Below are positions 1-6,373 of a stretch of 10,617 nt of DNA, piece by piece. A program made the translations under genes and the position numbers. Within the stretch, counting starts at the first letter, position 1, and every line of letters starts with the position of its first letter. Below the pieces are notes generated by a model. It did not search any database. It was not told the DNA's origin and worked only from the letters and a program-made list of their open reading frames with translations. Source of the DNA: Mycobacterium sp. (GTDB taxonomy: Bacteria; Actinomycetota; Actinomycetes; Mycobacteriales; Mycobacteriaceae); the NCBI GenBank assembly GCA_018500005.2, contig JAHBAP020000337.1, positions 1 through 10,617 of the forward strand, given 5' to 3'.

Positions 1-40
1 GCCCGCCCCGCCCCGACCGCGCTACCGGGCAATGGGATCA

Positions 41-57
41 CCGGCAATTAATGCCGG
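41..57. repeat. short inverted repeat at the window edge
   Basis: CCGGCA (41-46) and TGCCGG (52-57) are perfect 6-bp inverted arms around the AT-rich spacer ATTAA. The element sits exactly where the downstream coding-like frame opens after a TAA at 49-51. It could be a hairpin, a protein-binding site or a recombination scar. Nothing in the sequence distinguishes these. Confidence 0.35.
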
Positions 58-264
58 ACCGCGGCCGCGAAGCACAGTGAGGATCCGCTGGCCGAGCGCC
101 TCGAACGGGCAGTGGAGTTCTTGCTCACCGTCGCCGCGCCGGACTTCTCGCGACTGCCCGGCGATGCTGCTGCACATATCAGTCCCGAGCGCCTGGCCGC
201 GTTCGCCCAACGGATCGTCCCCCCGGCACAAGGTGTTCAGGACCGCGTTCGCGGCGCGACCTGA
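52..264 (+). pseudogene. 3' remnant of an unidentified protein-coding gene
   Basis: The frame opens just after a TAA at 49-51 and ends in TGA at 262-264. About 70 codons read like real actinobacterial protein, with strongly G/C third positions and helical, Ala/Leu/Arg-rich stretches such as DPLAERLERAVEFLL and SPERLAAFAQRI. There is no ATG and no Shine-Dalgarno sequence at its beginning; the only internal candidate start is GTG at 112. It therefore looks like the C-terminal end of a longer gene whose 5' part is missing or interrupted. The helix-rich tail would suit the ligand-binding half of a TetR-type regulator, but I cannot identify the family. It could also be chance openness in GC-rich DNA. 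Confidence 0.4.
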
Positions 265-304
265 GGAATGGCACGGCGTCCCACCGGCGCTGGCCGCCCA
301 CCCC

Positions 305-322
305 GGGGATGAGGGTGTCCCC
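305..322 (-). terminator. possible hairpin downstream of the DUF1272 gene
   Basis: GGGGA (305-309) and TCCCC (318-322) form a 5-bp GC-only stem with an 8-nt loop, beginning 12 bases after the DUF1272 stop on the minus strand. There is no T tract, so intrinsic termination is only a possibility. Confidence 0.25.
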
Positions 323-334
323 TGCCGGCTTGCA

Positions 335-514
335 TCAGGCTGATATTCGGGTGGGTCTGGCGAGGAGTTCACCGCTGCAGTTGGGGCAACGATGGTTGAG
401 TTCGGCAGCACACGACTCACACCAGGTGCATTCGTAACTGCAGATCGCCGCACCAGAAAGGTTGGCAGGTAGGGCCGTCTGGCACCTTTCGCACTGCGTC
501 TTCATCTCCAGCAC
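335..514 (-). CDS. DUF1272 small zinc-ribbon-like protein
   Basis: This short minus-strand gene encodes about 59 residues. From the internal ATG at 505 the protein begins MKTQCERCQTALP, continues with ICSYECTWCESCA, and ends HRCPNCSGELLARP. Counted from that Met the cysteines are at 5, 8, 22, 26, 29, 32, 40 and 43: eight in CxxC-like pairs, as expected for two structural zinc sites. The order of motifs matches the DUF1272 family, whose function is unknown. I prefer the upstream GTG (512-514) as start. It gives the LEM lead-in I associate with the family and lies 4 nt after GAGGAGG, whereas the ATG at 503-505 would have a 13-nt spacer. The gene is divergent from TetR1 and may share its operator region. 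Family members are usually compact cytosolic proteins; a metal or nucleic-acid role is inference. Confidence 0.85.
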   Translation of the reverse strand: MLEMKTQCERCQTALPANLSGAAICSYECTWCESCAAELNHRCPNCSGELLARPTRISA

Positions 515-563
515 TTCGCCTCCTCGATCGTGGGGTGTCGCCGACCATCAGCGTTATCAGAAC

Positions 564-593
564 TTGATTCCGTTACCAGATTCAGACTACGGT
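564..593 (+). promoter_or_regulatory. predicted promoter of TetR1, giving a leaderless transcript
   Basis: TTGATT (564-569) resembles a -35 box. TACGGT (588-593) fits the mycobacterial -10 pattern TANNNT, with an 18-bp spacer. The last T of the -10 would be at -7, which places +1 exactly at G600, the first base of the TetR1 GTG codon. No Shine-Dalgarno sequence precedes that codon. Leaderless mRNAs starting directly with ATG or GTG are common in mycobacteria, so the three observations agree. Confidence 0.5.
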
Positions 594-598
594 ATCGG
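570..598. promoter_or_regulatory. 29-bp inverted repeat, candidate TetR1 operator
   Basis: CCGTTACC (570-577) and GGTATCGG (591-598) are inverted with 7 of 8 positions matching, separated by 13 bp. The repeat covers the predicted -10 box and stops 2 bases before the GTG start of TetR1. Binding there would block transcription of TetR1 and could also affect the divergent DUF1272 gene. Autorepression from such a site is typical of TetR regulators; the assignment is inferred from position. Confidence 0.45.
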
Positions 599-599
599 T

Positions 600-1202
600 G
601 TGAGCTTGGAAACCCCCCTTGATCGCCGCAGACGCCGCACCCACACCGCTGTGCTTGACGCGGCCGAACGGCTCTTCGCGCGCCACGGCTATCGGGGAAC
701 CACCATCGAGGCCCTGGCAGAAGACGCCGATGTGGCGGTCAGTTCCATCTATTCCAACTTCACCGGCGGCAAGCCCGACGTGTATGCCGCGCTCGCGTGG
801 CGCATCGCGCAACGTCACGCCGAGCAGATGCAACGCGGCGGTGCGGGCGCGCTGGCCCATTTCGATAACTACGTGGCCTTTCACCACGACAACCCCTTGG
901 CGGTACGCCTCCTCGGCCTGCACGACGTGGCCTCGCAGGATTCCGAACTGGTTCTCAAGGCACGCGCGCAGATCACGGCACTGCTGGACAGCGTCGTCGA
1001 GCGGGTGACCGCCGCTGTCGCGGAATCGGATTGCGACGCCGACCCGCGAGCCCTGGTTCTCTACCTCTGGGCCGGTGTCAACGGCATGTTCTCGCTGCGC
1101 CAACGCGGCATCGTCGATGACGCGACTCTGCGCCAGATGCTGGCCATCGCCCGCAGCGACCTGAGCTTGCACTTTCGCCGCGGCGACAACGCGCGCGCGT
1201 GA
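600..1202 (+). CDS. TetR/AcrR-family transcriptional regulator (TetR1)
   Basis: The 200-residue protein has the usual TetR length. Its N-terminal helix-turn-helix domain spans about residues 12-65: TAVLDAAERLFARHGYRGTT, then an ALAEDADVAVSSIYSNF recognition region. The remaining helical part would bind a ligand and dimerise. The frame is open upstream to 462, but the GTG at 600 is chosen because it places the HTH near the N-terminus and coincides with a predicted leaderless transcription start. The gene is followed after 42 bp by HD hydrolase 1 on the same strand. It is the likely local repressor of the HD/membrane protein/P450 unit and perhaps of the divergent DUF1272 gene. The ligand cannot be predicted. 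The family call is firm; the start is less certain. Confidence 0.9.
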   Translation: MSLETPLDRRRRRTHTAVLDAAERLFARHGYRGTTIEALAEDADVAVSSIYSNFTGGKPDVYAALAWRIAQRHAEQMQRGGAGALAHFDNYVAFHHDNPLAVRLLGLHDVASQDSELVLKARAQITALLDSVVERVTAAVAESDCDADPRALVLYLWAGVNGMFSLRQRGIVDDATLRQMLAIARSDLSLHFRRGDNARA

Positions 1203-1244
1203 ACTCACGCGCCAGGAGATTCGAATCGACCAGGAGGTCCCGTT

Positions 1245-1952
1245 ATGACAACCCCTGAACCTCCCCTGGCCGTCATCAGCAGATTGGGCCGTGCGCAACT
1301 CGAGCAGAGCCTTCGCCGAGCCGCCCGCCGCATCGGCCGGAACCGACCGGAGGCGTTGGCGCTCAACACCATTGACTACCCGGACACCGCAGTCGCCCTG
1401 GAAGCGGCCTCGCTCCTGCGCGGCCAAGCCCCTACCGTCCTGGCCGCCCACTGCTACCGCACCTACCTCTTCGGTGCCGCCCTGGGGACGCGCGACGGAC
1501 TGCACTGGGATCCCGAGGCGCTGTTCGTCGCAGCGATGCTGCACGACCTCGGCCTGACCGAGTACATCGCCGGCCAAGGGCCCTTCGAACAGCGCGGCGC
1601 CGCATCCGCCGAATCCTGGCTACTCAAACAGGGCTGGCCCGATGAGCGGGCGGGCATCGTGGCCAAGGCGATCCGGATGCACCTCGACGTCGGGCGCGCC
1701 GGCAAAGAACGGCCCGAGGTGGCACTCCTGCACTTCGGCGCGGCCGCCGATGTCACCGGAATTCGCCTGGAGGACATCCACCCGCACACCATCGAAGAAG
1801 TGCTCGACTCCCACCCCCGCGAAGGATTCAAGCGGTATTTCGCCGACAAAGTCCGACGCGAGGCCCGGGCCTACCCCCGGTCGGCCACCGCGTCCCTGTG
1901 CCGCTGGGGCCAGTTCCCCTGGCGCATCGAACATTCCCCGTTCGCCGAATGA
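1245..1952 (+). CDS. HD-domain metal-dependent hydrolase 1, cyanamide hydratase-like
   Basis: The protein has 235 residues and a near-perfect Shine-Dalgarno sequence (AGGAGGT, 1232-1238) 6 nt before ATG. It carries an HD-type metal site: H69 in AAHCYRTYLFG, H100-D101 in AAMLHDLGL, H146 in AIRMHLDVG and D169 in AAADV. HD proteins are metal-dependent phosphohydrolases or hydratases. The H...HD...H...D layout with the YRTYLFG segment resembles the cyanamide hydratase branch (Ddi2-like) rather than nucleotide phosphohydrolases, but this comes from motif memory and the substrate is unknown. A second copy with the same spacing is encoded at 8672-9442. The gene lies between TetR1 and a membrane protein whose start is only 7 nt downstream, so translational coupling is likely. 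It is probably cytosolic, with no signal peptide visible. Confidence 0.8.
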   Translation: MTTPEPPLAVISRLGRAQLEQSLRRAARRIGRNRPEALALNTIDYPDTAVALEAASLLRGQAPTVLAAHCYRTYLFGAALGTRDGLHWDPEALFVAAMLHDLGLTEYIAGQGPFEQRGAASAESWLLKQGWPDERAGIVAKAIRMHLDVGRAGKERPEVALLHFGAAADVTGIRLEDIHPHTIEEVLDSHPREGFKRYFADKVRREARAYPRSATASLCRWGQFPWRIEHSPFAE

Positions 1953-1959
1953 GGCGGAG

Positions 1960-2388
1960 ATGAACTCGGCGATCACGACCGCGACTTCGGTCACGTTCTG
2001 CGCGGCCGGCCTGACCTTTCTGCTGGCACTGGTGCTCGGGGTCTGGAAATACCGGCAGATGGCCACCAGCCCCGATCACCGTGCCCATCCCTACGTCGAC
2101 ATCGCCCACCGCTCAGCGCTGCTGTATTCGTTCGCCACCGCATTGGTGGCGGTGTTCGTCCAACTCAGCGCCTGGCCGCAGTGGGTCAATCTGGCAGCCG
2201 CGATGACACTGGTCGTCTTCTTCATCGGCGCGATCGCCAGTTACATCCTCCACGGCGCCAAGGGCGAGATCACCAACCAGTTCGCCCACCCGGGCCCCGG
2301 CCTTCATGCGGCGATGATGGCCCTGATCCTCGCCGAGATCGGCGGCTTCGCCGTGTTGTTCTCGGGCTTCCTCCGAAGCTGGCTCTGA
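1960..2388 (+). CDS. small four-helix integral membrane protein, unknown function
   Basis: ATG at 1960 follows the HD1 stop by 7 nt, with GAGG at 1951-1954. The same frame is open far upstream inside HD1, but only this start gives a clean membrane protein. The 142 residues contain four hydrophobic segments, at roughly 8-29, 52-70, 74-97 and 115-138. A conserved-looking polar motif HPYVDIAHR (43-51) leads into helix 2, and HG (98-99) and NQF (106-108) follow helix 3. I do not recognise a characterised family. The size, the four helices and the AH at the start of helix 2 recall styrene-oxide isomerase and hydroxylaminobenzene mutase, which are membrane enzymes; this is a weak, topology-level resemblance. 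Position between an HD hydrolase and a P450 suggests it acts on, or transports, the same compound. Confidence 0.75.
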   Translation: MNSAITTATSVTFCAAGLTFLLALVLGVWKYRQMATSPDHRAHPYVDIAHRSALLYSFATALVAVFVQLSAWPQWVNLAAAMTLVVFFIGAIASYILHGAKGEITNQFAHPGPGLHAAMMALILAEIGGFAVLFSGFLRSWL

Positions 2389-2452
2389 ACAACGACAGCC
2401 CTTGACGTCGTGAGCCGATATCACAGTCACAACAACACATTCGGGAGACTTC

Positions 2453-3844
2453 GTGACTGACATGCCGGGTCCCGCGGGCGCCGCAACAGCACCACCCATT
2501 GCACGTGACTCGCCGCCGTCCTCGATGCTCCCGCGCGCACTTTTCGGGCTGGGCTTCGTGACCAACCGCCGGCGCGCTCTGGACCTTCTGGTCAAGACAA
2601 CAGGCGGGTGCGTGAGCGTACGGGTTCCGGTGTTCGGTGACACCGTTGTGGTCGCCGACCCTGGGTTGGCCAAACAGGTCTTCACCACCAGCCCCGAGGT
2701 ACTGCACAACGTGCAACCCAACCTCTCGCGGGTATTCGGCCCTGGGTCGGTGTTCGCCCTCGACGGCGCCGAGCACCGCCGGCGACGCAAACTGCTCACC
2801 CCGCCATTCCACGGCAAGAGCATCGCCGCCTACGAACGCATCGTGGAAGAGGAGACGCTGCGCGAGATCGCGAACTGGCCGGAAGGCAAGGAATTCGCGA
2901 CCCTGGAACCGATGATGCGCATCACCCTCAATGTCATCCTGCGCGGGGTATTCGGCGCCGACGGCATCGAGCTGGAGCAGCTGCGCGATGTCCTGCCGCA
3001 ATGGGTGACATTGGCATCCCGGCTCGCGCTGCTCCCCATTCCGAAGCGTCCGATCGGCCCCTGGGACCCGTGGGGACGCCTGGCCGGCTACCGGCGTACC
3101 TATGAGTCTCTGGTCGACACCCTCATCACCCGCGCCCGTCAGGACCCCCGGCTTGAGGAACGCACCGACATCCTCGCGCTGTTCCTGCGCAGCCGATACG
3201 ACGACGGCACCGCGATGACCCGAGGCGAGATCGGCGACGAGTTACTCGCCCTGCTGGCCGCCGGCCACGAGACCACGGCCTCGACCCTGGGGTGGGCGTT
3301 CGAGCGCATCTCCCGCCACCCCGAGATCCTGCACCGACTGGTCACCGAAGCACACGGCGACCAGAACACCTACCGGCAGGCGACCATCCTGGAAACTCAG
3401 CGAGTCCGCACGGTCATCGACCTCGCCAGCCGACACGTCGCTGTGTCGGACTACGAACTGGGCCCGTGGAGCATCCCCCGGGGCCACACGATCATGGTCA
3501 GCCTGCGCCAACTGCACGAAAACCCCGACGAATTCCCCGAACCCGACCGGTTCGACCCCCAGCGGTTCATCGACAACAAGCCCAACGCCTTCTCCTGGGT
3601 GCCGTTCGGCGGCGGCACCCGCCGCTGCGCCGGAGCGGCCTTCGCCACCATGGAAATGGACGTCGTACTGCGAACCGTGCTGCGCAACATAACCATTCAG
3701 ACAACAGACAAACCGGATGAGAAAATCCACAACCGCGGTGTGGCGTTCACGCCCAGCCGCGGTGGCCGCATCGTCGTGCACCGCCGACCCACACGTCACC
3801 GGCCCCGGCCAACACGGCCCGACAAATCAGATCAGACCGCGTAA
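2453..3844 (+). CDS. cytochrome P450, CYP138-like
   Basis: This 463-residue heme monooxygenase starts at GTG, 5 nt after GGGAG (2443-2447). All P450 signatures are present: I-helix oxygen-activation motif AAGHETTA (269-276), K-helix ExxR as ETQR (314-317), PERF-like region DRFDPQRF (365-372), and heme loop FGGGTRRCAG (385-394) with C392 as the iron ligand. Segments such as NVQPNLSRVFGPGSVFALDG, PPFHGKS and the heme loop closely recall M. tuberculosis CYP138 (Rv0136), whose substrate is unknown. The Arg-rich tail from about residue 444 is longer than I expect. No N-terminal membrane anchor is visible. It needs ferredoxin and ferredoxin reductase partners, and none is encoded here. It is 64 bp after the membrane protein and probably in the TetR1 unit, although a separate promoter in the gap is possible. 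Confidence 0.95.
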   Translation: MTDMPGPAGAATAPPIARDSPPSSMLPRALFGLGFVTNRRRALDLLVKTTGGCVSVRVPVFGDTVVVADPGLAKQVFTTSPEVLHNVQPNLSRVFGPGSVFALDGAEHRRRRKLLTPPFHGKSIAAYERIVEEETLREIANWPEGKEFATLEPMMRITLNVILRGVFGADGIELEQLRDVLPQWVTLASRLALLPIPKRPIGPWDPWGRLAGYRRTYESLVDTLITRARQDPRLEERTDILALFLRSRYDDGTAMTRGEIGDELLALLAAGHETTASTLGWAFERISRHPEILHRLVTEAHGDQNTYRQATILETQRVRTVIDLASRHVAVSDYELGPWSIPRGHTIMVSLRQLHENPDEFPEPDRFDPQRFIDNKPNAFSWVPFGGGTRRCAGAAFATMEMDVVLRTVLRNITIQTTDKPDEKIHNRGVAFTPSRGGRIVVHRRPTRHRPRPTRPDKSDQTA

Positions 3845-3944
3845 CGGCGGAGGCCTCGCTGATCACTGAATCCCGTCGCCCGTCACGCCGATGCACAAAC
3901 ACAAACCGGCAGAATCCATTTCGCCCCTACGAAGTAAGGACATC

Positions 3945-4343
3945 ATGGCGACCACCCGGCTTGCACACGAACCTGAGGATTTCGCTGCGGCGTTCGCCGC
4001 GACCTTCAACCGGGGCGATCTCGACGAGATCGTCGCGGGCTACACCGAGGATGCAGTCCTGAATCCCGGCGGCGCCAACGTGATGCGCGGACATGCCGAG
4101 ATCCGCATGGCACTTGCCAATTTCCTCGCGCCGCGTCTGCCGATGACGGTCACCCCGGGCACCCACATTGTCTCCGGCGACACGGCGCTGGTGACATTCG
4201 ATTGGGTCATCGAAGGAAAGGCCCCAGACGGGCAGCAGATCCTGATGCAAGGCAGCGCGGTCGACGTTCTTCGCCGCGGCCCAGACGGTTACTGGCGGCA
4301 GTTACTGGACCTCCCGTTCGGCACCGCGACCCGGCCTGGGTGA
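3945..4343 (+). CDS. SnoaL/NTF2-like fold protein (SgcJ/DUF4440 type)
   Basis: The 132-residue protein reads FAAAFAATFNRGDLDEIVAG, then YTEDAVLNPGG, MRGHAEIRMAL, SGDTALVTFDW and GYWRQLLDLPFG. This is the helix, helix, then curved-sheet order of small SnoaL-like proteins. Such proteins act as isomerases, cyclases, hydrolases or ligand binders, so the fold alone does not give a reaction. ATG at 3945 is preferred over the in-frame ATG at 3891 because AAGGA (3936-3940) lies 4 nt upstream and the protein then begins at the normal family position. It follows the P450 by 100 bp on the same strand and is the last gene before a convergent pair. It may process the P450 product, which is inference from context. 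Confidence 0.8.
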   Translation: MATTRLAHEPEDFAAAFAATFNRGDLDEIVAGYTEDAVLNPGGANVMRGHAEIRMALANFLAPRLPMTVTPGTHIVSGDTALVTFDWVIEGKAPDGQQILMQGSAVDVLRRGPDGYWRQLLDLPFGTATRPG

Positions 4344-4375
4344 CCGCTCGCACCCATTGTTGCGGACAGCGCCGA

Positions 4376-4389
4376 GCCCGTCGTCGGGC
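4376..4389. terminator. hairpin in the convergent intergenic region
   Basis: GCCCG (4376-4380) and CGGGC (4385-4389) form a perfect 5-bp stem with a TCGT tetraloop. It lies 33 bp after the SnoaL-like stop and before the end of the oppositely oriented Ddn-like gene. No T tract follows, so bidirectional termination is plausible but unproven. Confidence 0.3.
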
Positions 4390-4445
4390 ATGGCGAGGCC
4401 ATTCCGGACAGGCAGGCACCGGCGAGGCGATGCATTCAGCTGGGA

Positions 4446-4460
4446 CCCCTTTCGCTGGGG
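4446..4460 (-). terminator. possible hairpin after the Ddn-like gene
   Basis: CCCC (4446-4449) and GGGG (4457-4460) enclose 7 nt. On the minus strand this lies 18 bases after the Ddn-like stop. The stem is short and has no T tract. Confidence 0.2.
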
Positions 4461-4478
4461 AGGGGAGACGCTTGGGTT

Positions 4479-4979
4479 TTAGCCGCCAATCAGCCGAATG
4501 ATGGGAATCGTCCGCCCGGTTTCATCGGCACGTCTGCGGTATTCGGCATATGGCGGGTAGACGCGGTCAGCCAGGTTCCACAGTCGCGTTCTCTCGCTTG
4601 TATCGGTGATGAGTTCTGCGTGATACGGATGGCCGCCAAAGGTGACTTGCGGGTGCGCGCGGAGGTTGTGGTACCAGGCGGGGTTGTTGGCGAGTCCGAA
4701 CATGGATGCCACGATGACGGGGTGCTGGCCGTCGTGGAAGTAGAGGACGGCGTTTTGGCGCGGTTCGCCGCTTTTCGCGCCGGTGGTTTCGAGTACGGCC
4801 GTTGCGAGCGGTCCTCCTGCACCGATGCGTCCGCGAGTGATGCGCATGAGTGCTGGGTCTAGGCGGGCGATGTACTTGCGCGTGAAGGCCCCGACAGTTT
4901 TGGTGCCGATGAGTTGTGCCCACATGTAGTAGGCGCGGCTGCGTTGCGCGAAGGGGTCTACGTAGGGAAGCGACGACAT
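4479..4979 (-). CDS. nitroreductase-family deazaflavin (F420)-dependent oxidoreductase, Ddn-like
   Basis: The 166-residue protein belongs to the Ddn/DUF385 split beta-barrel group, which uses reduced coenzyme F420 to reduce quinones, nitro compounds and other xenobiotics. Visible signatures are VLETTGAKSGEPRQNAVLY (62-80), the phosphate-contacting region, HPVIVASMFGLANNPAWYHNL (86-106) and HPQVTFGG (109-116). ATG at 4979 is chosen because AAGGA (4992-4988) lies 8 nt before it and the N-terminus then has family length; the frame is open 22 codons further. It follows the isomerase-like gene by 46 bp on the same strand and is probably the last gene of the TetR2 operon. F420 dependence supports an actinobacterial, likely mycobacterial, host. 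The substrate is unknown. Confidence 0.9.
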   Translation of the reverse strand: MSSLPYVDPFAQRSRAYYMWAQLIGTKTVGAFTRKYIARLDPALMRITRGRIGAGGPLATAVLETTGAKSGEPRQNAVLYFHDGQHPVIVASMFGLANNPAWYHNLRAHPQVTFGGHPYHAELITDTSERTRLWNLADRVYPPYAEYRRRADETGRTIPIIRLIGG

Positions 4980-5025
4980 GGGGCAGGTCCTTCTACTGGG
5001 TGAGCAGGCCGAGCGCTGAACGGGC

Positions 5026-5688
5026 TTAGCTGATGGCCGCTGCAACGAGGGCGGTGACTGCGTTGCGGTACATGGTGTTCTTGATAGCCCCGAGGGTGCC
5101 GGGGTCCTTGCCGGCGATGGAAGTCATCCGAGTGAGCGCAGCGTCGATGAGGTCGGCTTCGGTGGCGGTGTCGTCAACCAGTGCGGCAACTTTGGCTTCC
5201 GGGCCGCCGAAGCGGTGACCGGTGGTCATCGCGGTCACTGCGGTTTGCGGGGTGAGCTTGGCCTGGATCAGTGCGGCCATTCCGGGGGTGAACGGAATTC
5301 GGATGTCCACTTCGGGGAAGCAGTAGTACCCGCGGTCGGACCGCATGATGCGGTAGTCGTGGGCGAGGGCCAGCATGGCCCCGGCGCCGAAGGCGTGTCC
5401 ATTGACTGCGGCCAGGGTGGGTAGCGGGAAGGTGAGGATGCGGGCGAAGAGTTTCTGGACGGTGCCGACGTACCATTCGCCGCGGTCGGTGTTGGCGGTG
5501 AGCCAGTCCAGATCCAGCCCGTAGGAATAGAACTTGCCCACGCCGGTGGTCACCAGCGCCTGCGCTTGGGTCTCGACGGTGTCGATGTGGGCGTTGATGG
5601 TGTCCAGCCATTCCGCGGAGAAGCGGTTCTCGTCGGTGCCCAACTCGAGGACGGCGACTGTGCCGCGGAAGTTGAGTGTCGGTGTCAT
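5026..5688 (-). CDS. enoyl-CoA hydratase/isomerase family protein, delta3-delta2-enoyl-CoA isomerase-like
   Basis: The 220-residue crotonase-fold protein is shorter than typical hydratases (about 260). The two oxyanion-hole segments are visible: KFYSYGLDLDWL (52-63) and NGHAFGAGAMLALAHDYRIM (96-115). FPEVDIRIPFTPGM (124-137) follows. A single Glu at 126 in the PEVDI motif aligns with the catalytic Glu of plant and animal enoyl-CoA delta-isomerases (SEVDI), and I see no second Glu of the hydratase type, so isomerase activity on 3-enoyl-CoA esters is more likely than hydration. ATG at 5688 has AAGGAG 6 nt upstream and overlaps the TetR2 stop in an ATGA, indicating translational coupling. The C-terminal helices look complete to a normal TAA. 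Confidence 0.88.
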   Translation of the reverse strand: MTPTLNFRGTVAVLELGTDENRFSAEWLDTINAHIDTVETQAQALVTTGVGKFYSYGLDLDWLTANTDRGEWYVGTVQKLFARILTFPLPTLAAVNGHAFGAGAMLALAHDYRIMRSDRGYYCFPEVDIRIPFTPGMAALIQAKLTPQTAVTAMTTGHRFGGPEAKVAALVDDTATEADLIDAALTRMTSIAGKDPGTLGAIKNTMYRNAVTALVAAAIS

Positions 5689-6341
5689 GTTGGTCTCCTT
5701 CGTTTCCGGATCGGCTGCTGTCGGACCGGTGGCGGGCCGACTTCTAGGACTGCGCGCACTGCTGCTGAAAGTCGTTGCCGGGCCGGGAGATCGGTTGTCC
5801 GGTTTCCGCGCAGAAGCAGAGCACCGGGTAGCTCGACGATGCATTCCCGCATCACTCCGATGGCGTGACGGTCGTCGCGGTCCCACAACCGTCGCGCCAG
5901 CTGGGCGAAGAGATCCCCTAGGAGCTTGTCGAGCGTGCGCAGCCCGGTGGCGACGTCCGCCGGGATGTCACTGGATCCGATCAATTCATCGCGGCGAACG
6001 GTGAGAAGGAAGCGGCCGCCCGTCGGGTATTGCTCAAGATAAATCGCCGGCGCGTCAGCGGCGACGACCACCGCCTGCACGGCCGCCTCGCCCGACGGGG
6101 AATTCGATAGCGTCGCCTCGACCGCCTCGCGCTGCAACAGCAGGAATCGTTCGGCGGCACGCAACCACACACGGCCTAACAGGCCGGCTCGGGAACCGAA
6201 CCCGTGATAGATCGCCCCATTGGACACCCCAGTGGTCGCCGAAATCGCGCGGATGGTCACCGCACTCGGACCCGACGTGACTGCCAGTCGCTCGGCGGCA
6301 TCCATGACAGCGTCGAGATCATGAACGCGGGGACGAGGCAC
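5685..6341 (-). CDS. TetR/AcrR-family transcriptional regulator (TetR2)
   Basis: The 218-residue protein has an N-terminal HTH domain at about residues 8-58: LDAVMDAAERLAVTSGPSAV, then IRAISATTGVSNGAIYHGF. The rest is helical with a basic tail (RKRRRPT). The frame is open to 6548, but GTG at 6341 is chosen because it places the HTH normally and because an operator-like palindrome and a promoter lie directly upstream; coding through those is unlikely. The TGA overlaps the isomerase-like ATG by 4 nt, so regulator, isomerase and Ddn-like protein form one operon with the regulator first. The palindrome at 6352-6373 predicts autorepression relieved by a ligand, perhaps an acyl-CoA or the reductase substrate; the ligand is inference. 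Confidence 0.9.
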   Translation of the reverse strand: MPRPRVHDLDAVMDAAERLAVTSGPSAVTIRAISATTGVSNGAIYHGFGSRAGLLGRVWLRAAERFLLLQREAVEATLSNSPSGEAAVQAVVVAADAPAIYLEQYPTGGRFLLTVRRDELIGSSDIPADVATGLRTLDKLLGDLFAQLARRLWDRDDRHAIGVMRECIVELPGALLLRGNRTTDLPARQRLSAAVRAVLEVGPPPVRQQPIRKRRRPT

Positions 6342-6351
6342 GCAGCCACCA

Positions 6352-6373
6352 TAACAGAGCGGTTGCTCTGTAA
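6352..6373. promoter_or_regulatory. palindromic operator of the TetR2 operon
   Basis: ACAGAGC (6354-6360) and GCTCTGT (6365-6371) are perfect 7-bp inverted arms around GGTT. They extend outward to T6352/A6373, giving 8 of 9 paired positions over 22 bp. The site ends 11 bp before the TetR2 GTG and overlaps the predicted -10 box and start point. Arm length, spacing and place are those of a classical TetR operator. Confidence 0.75.

Noticed and set aside
462..599. N-terminal extension of TetR1 by 46 codons
   Set aside because: It would place the HTH unusually far from the N-terminus and would run through the predicted promoter and inverted repeat; its residues look non-coding.
582..1577. 331-codon minus-strand frame opposite TetR1 and HD1
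   Set aside because: Long antisense frames are common in GC-rich DNA; the plus-strand frames show recognisable domains and proper starts, this one does not.
1642..1959. Long upstream extension of the membrane-protein frame inside HD hydrolase 1
   Set aside because: The extension is a Pro/Ser/Arg-rich out-of-frame reading of the HD gene; ATG 1960 has a ribosome-binding site and opens a clean four-helix protein.
2402..2424. Separate promoter for the P450 starting at TTGACG
   Set aside because: No acceptable -10 hexamer lies 16-19 bp downstream; the short GTGA-N7-TCAC repeat nearby is too weak to call an operator.
3891..3944. Earlier ATG for the SnoaL-like protein
   Set aside because: No Shine-Dalgarno sequence before 3891; AAGGA precedes the ATG at 3945, which also gives normal family length.
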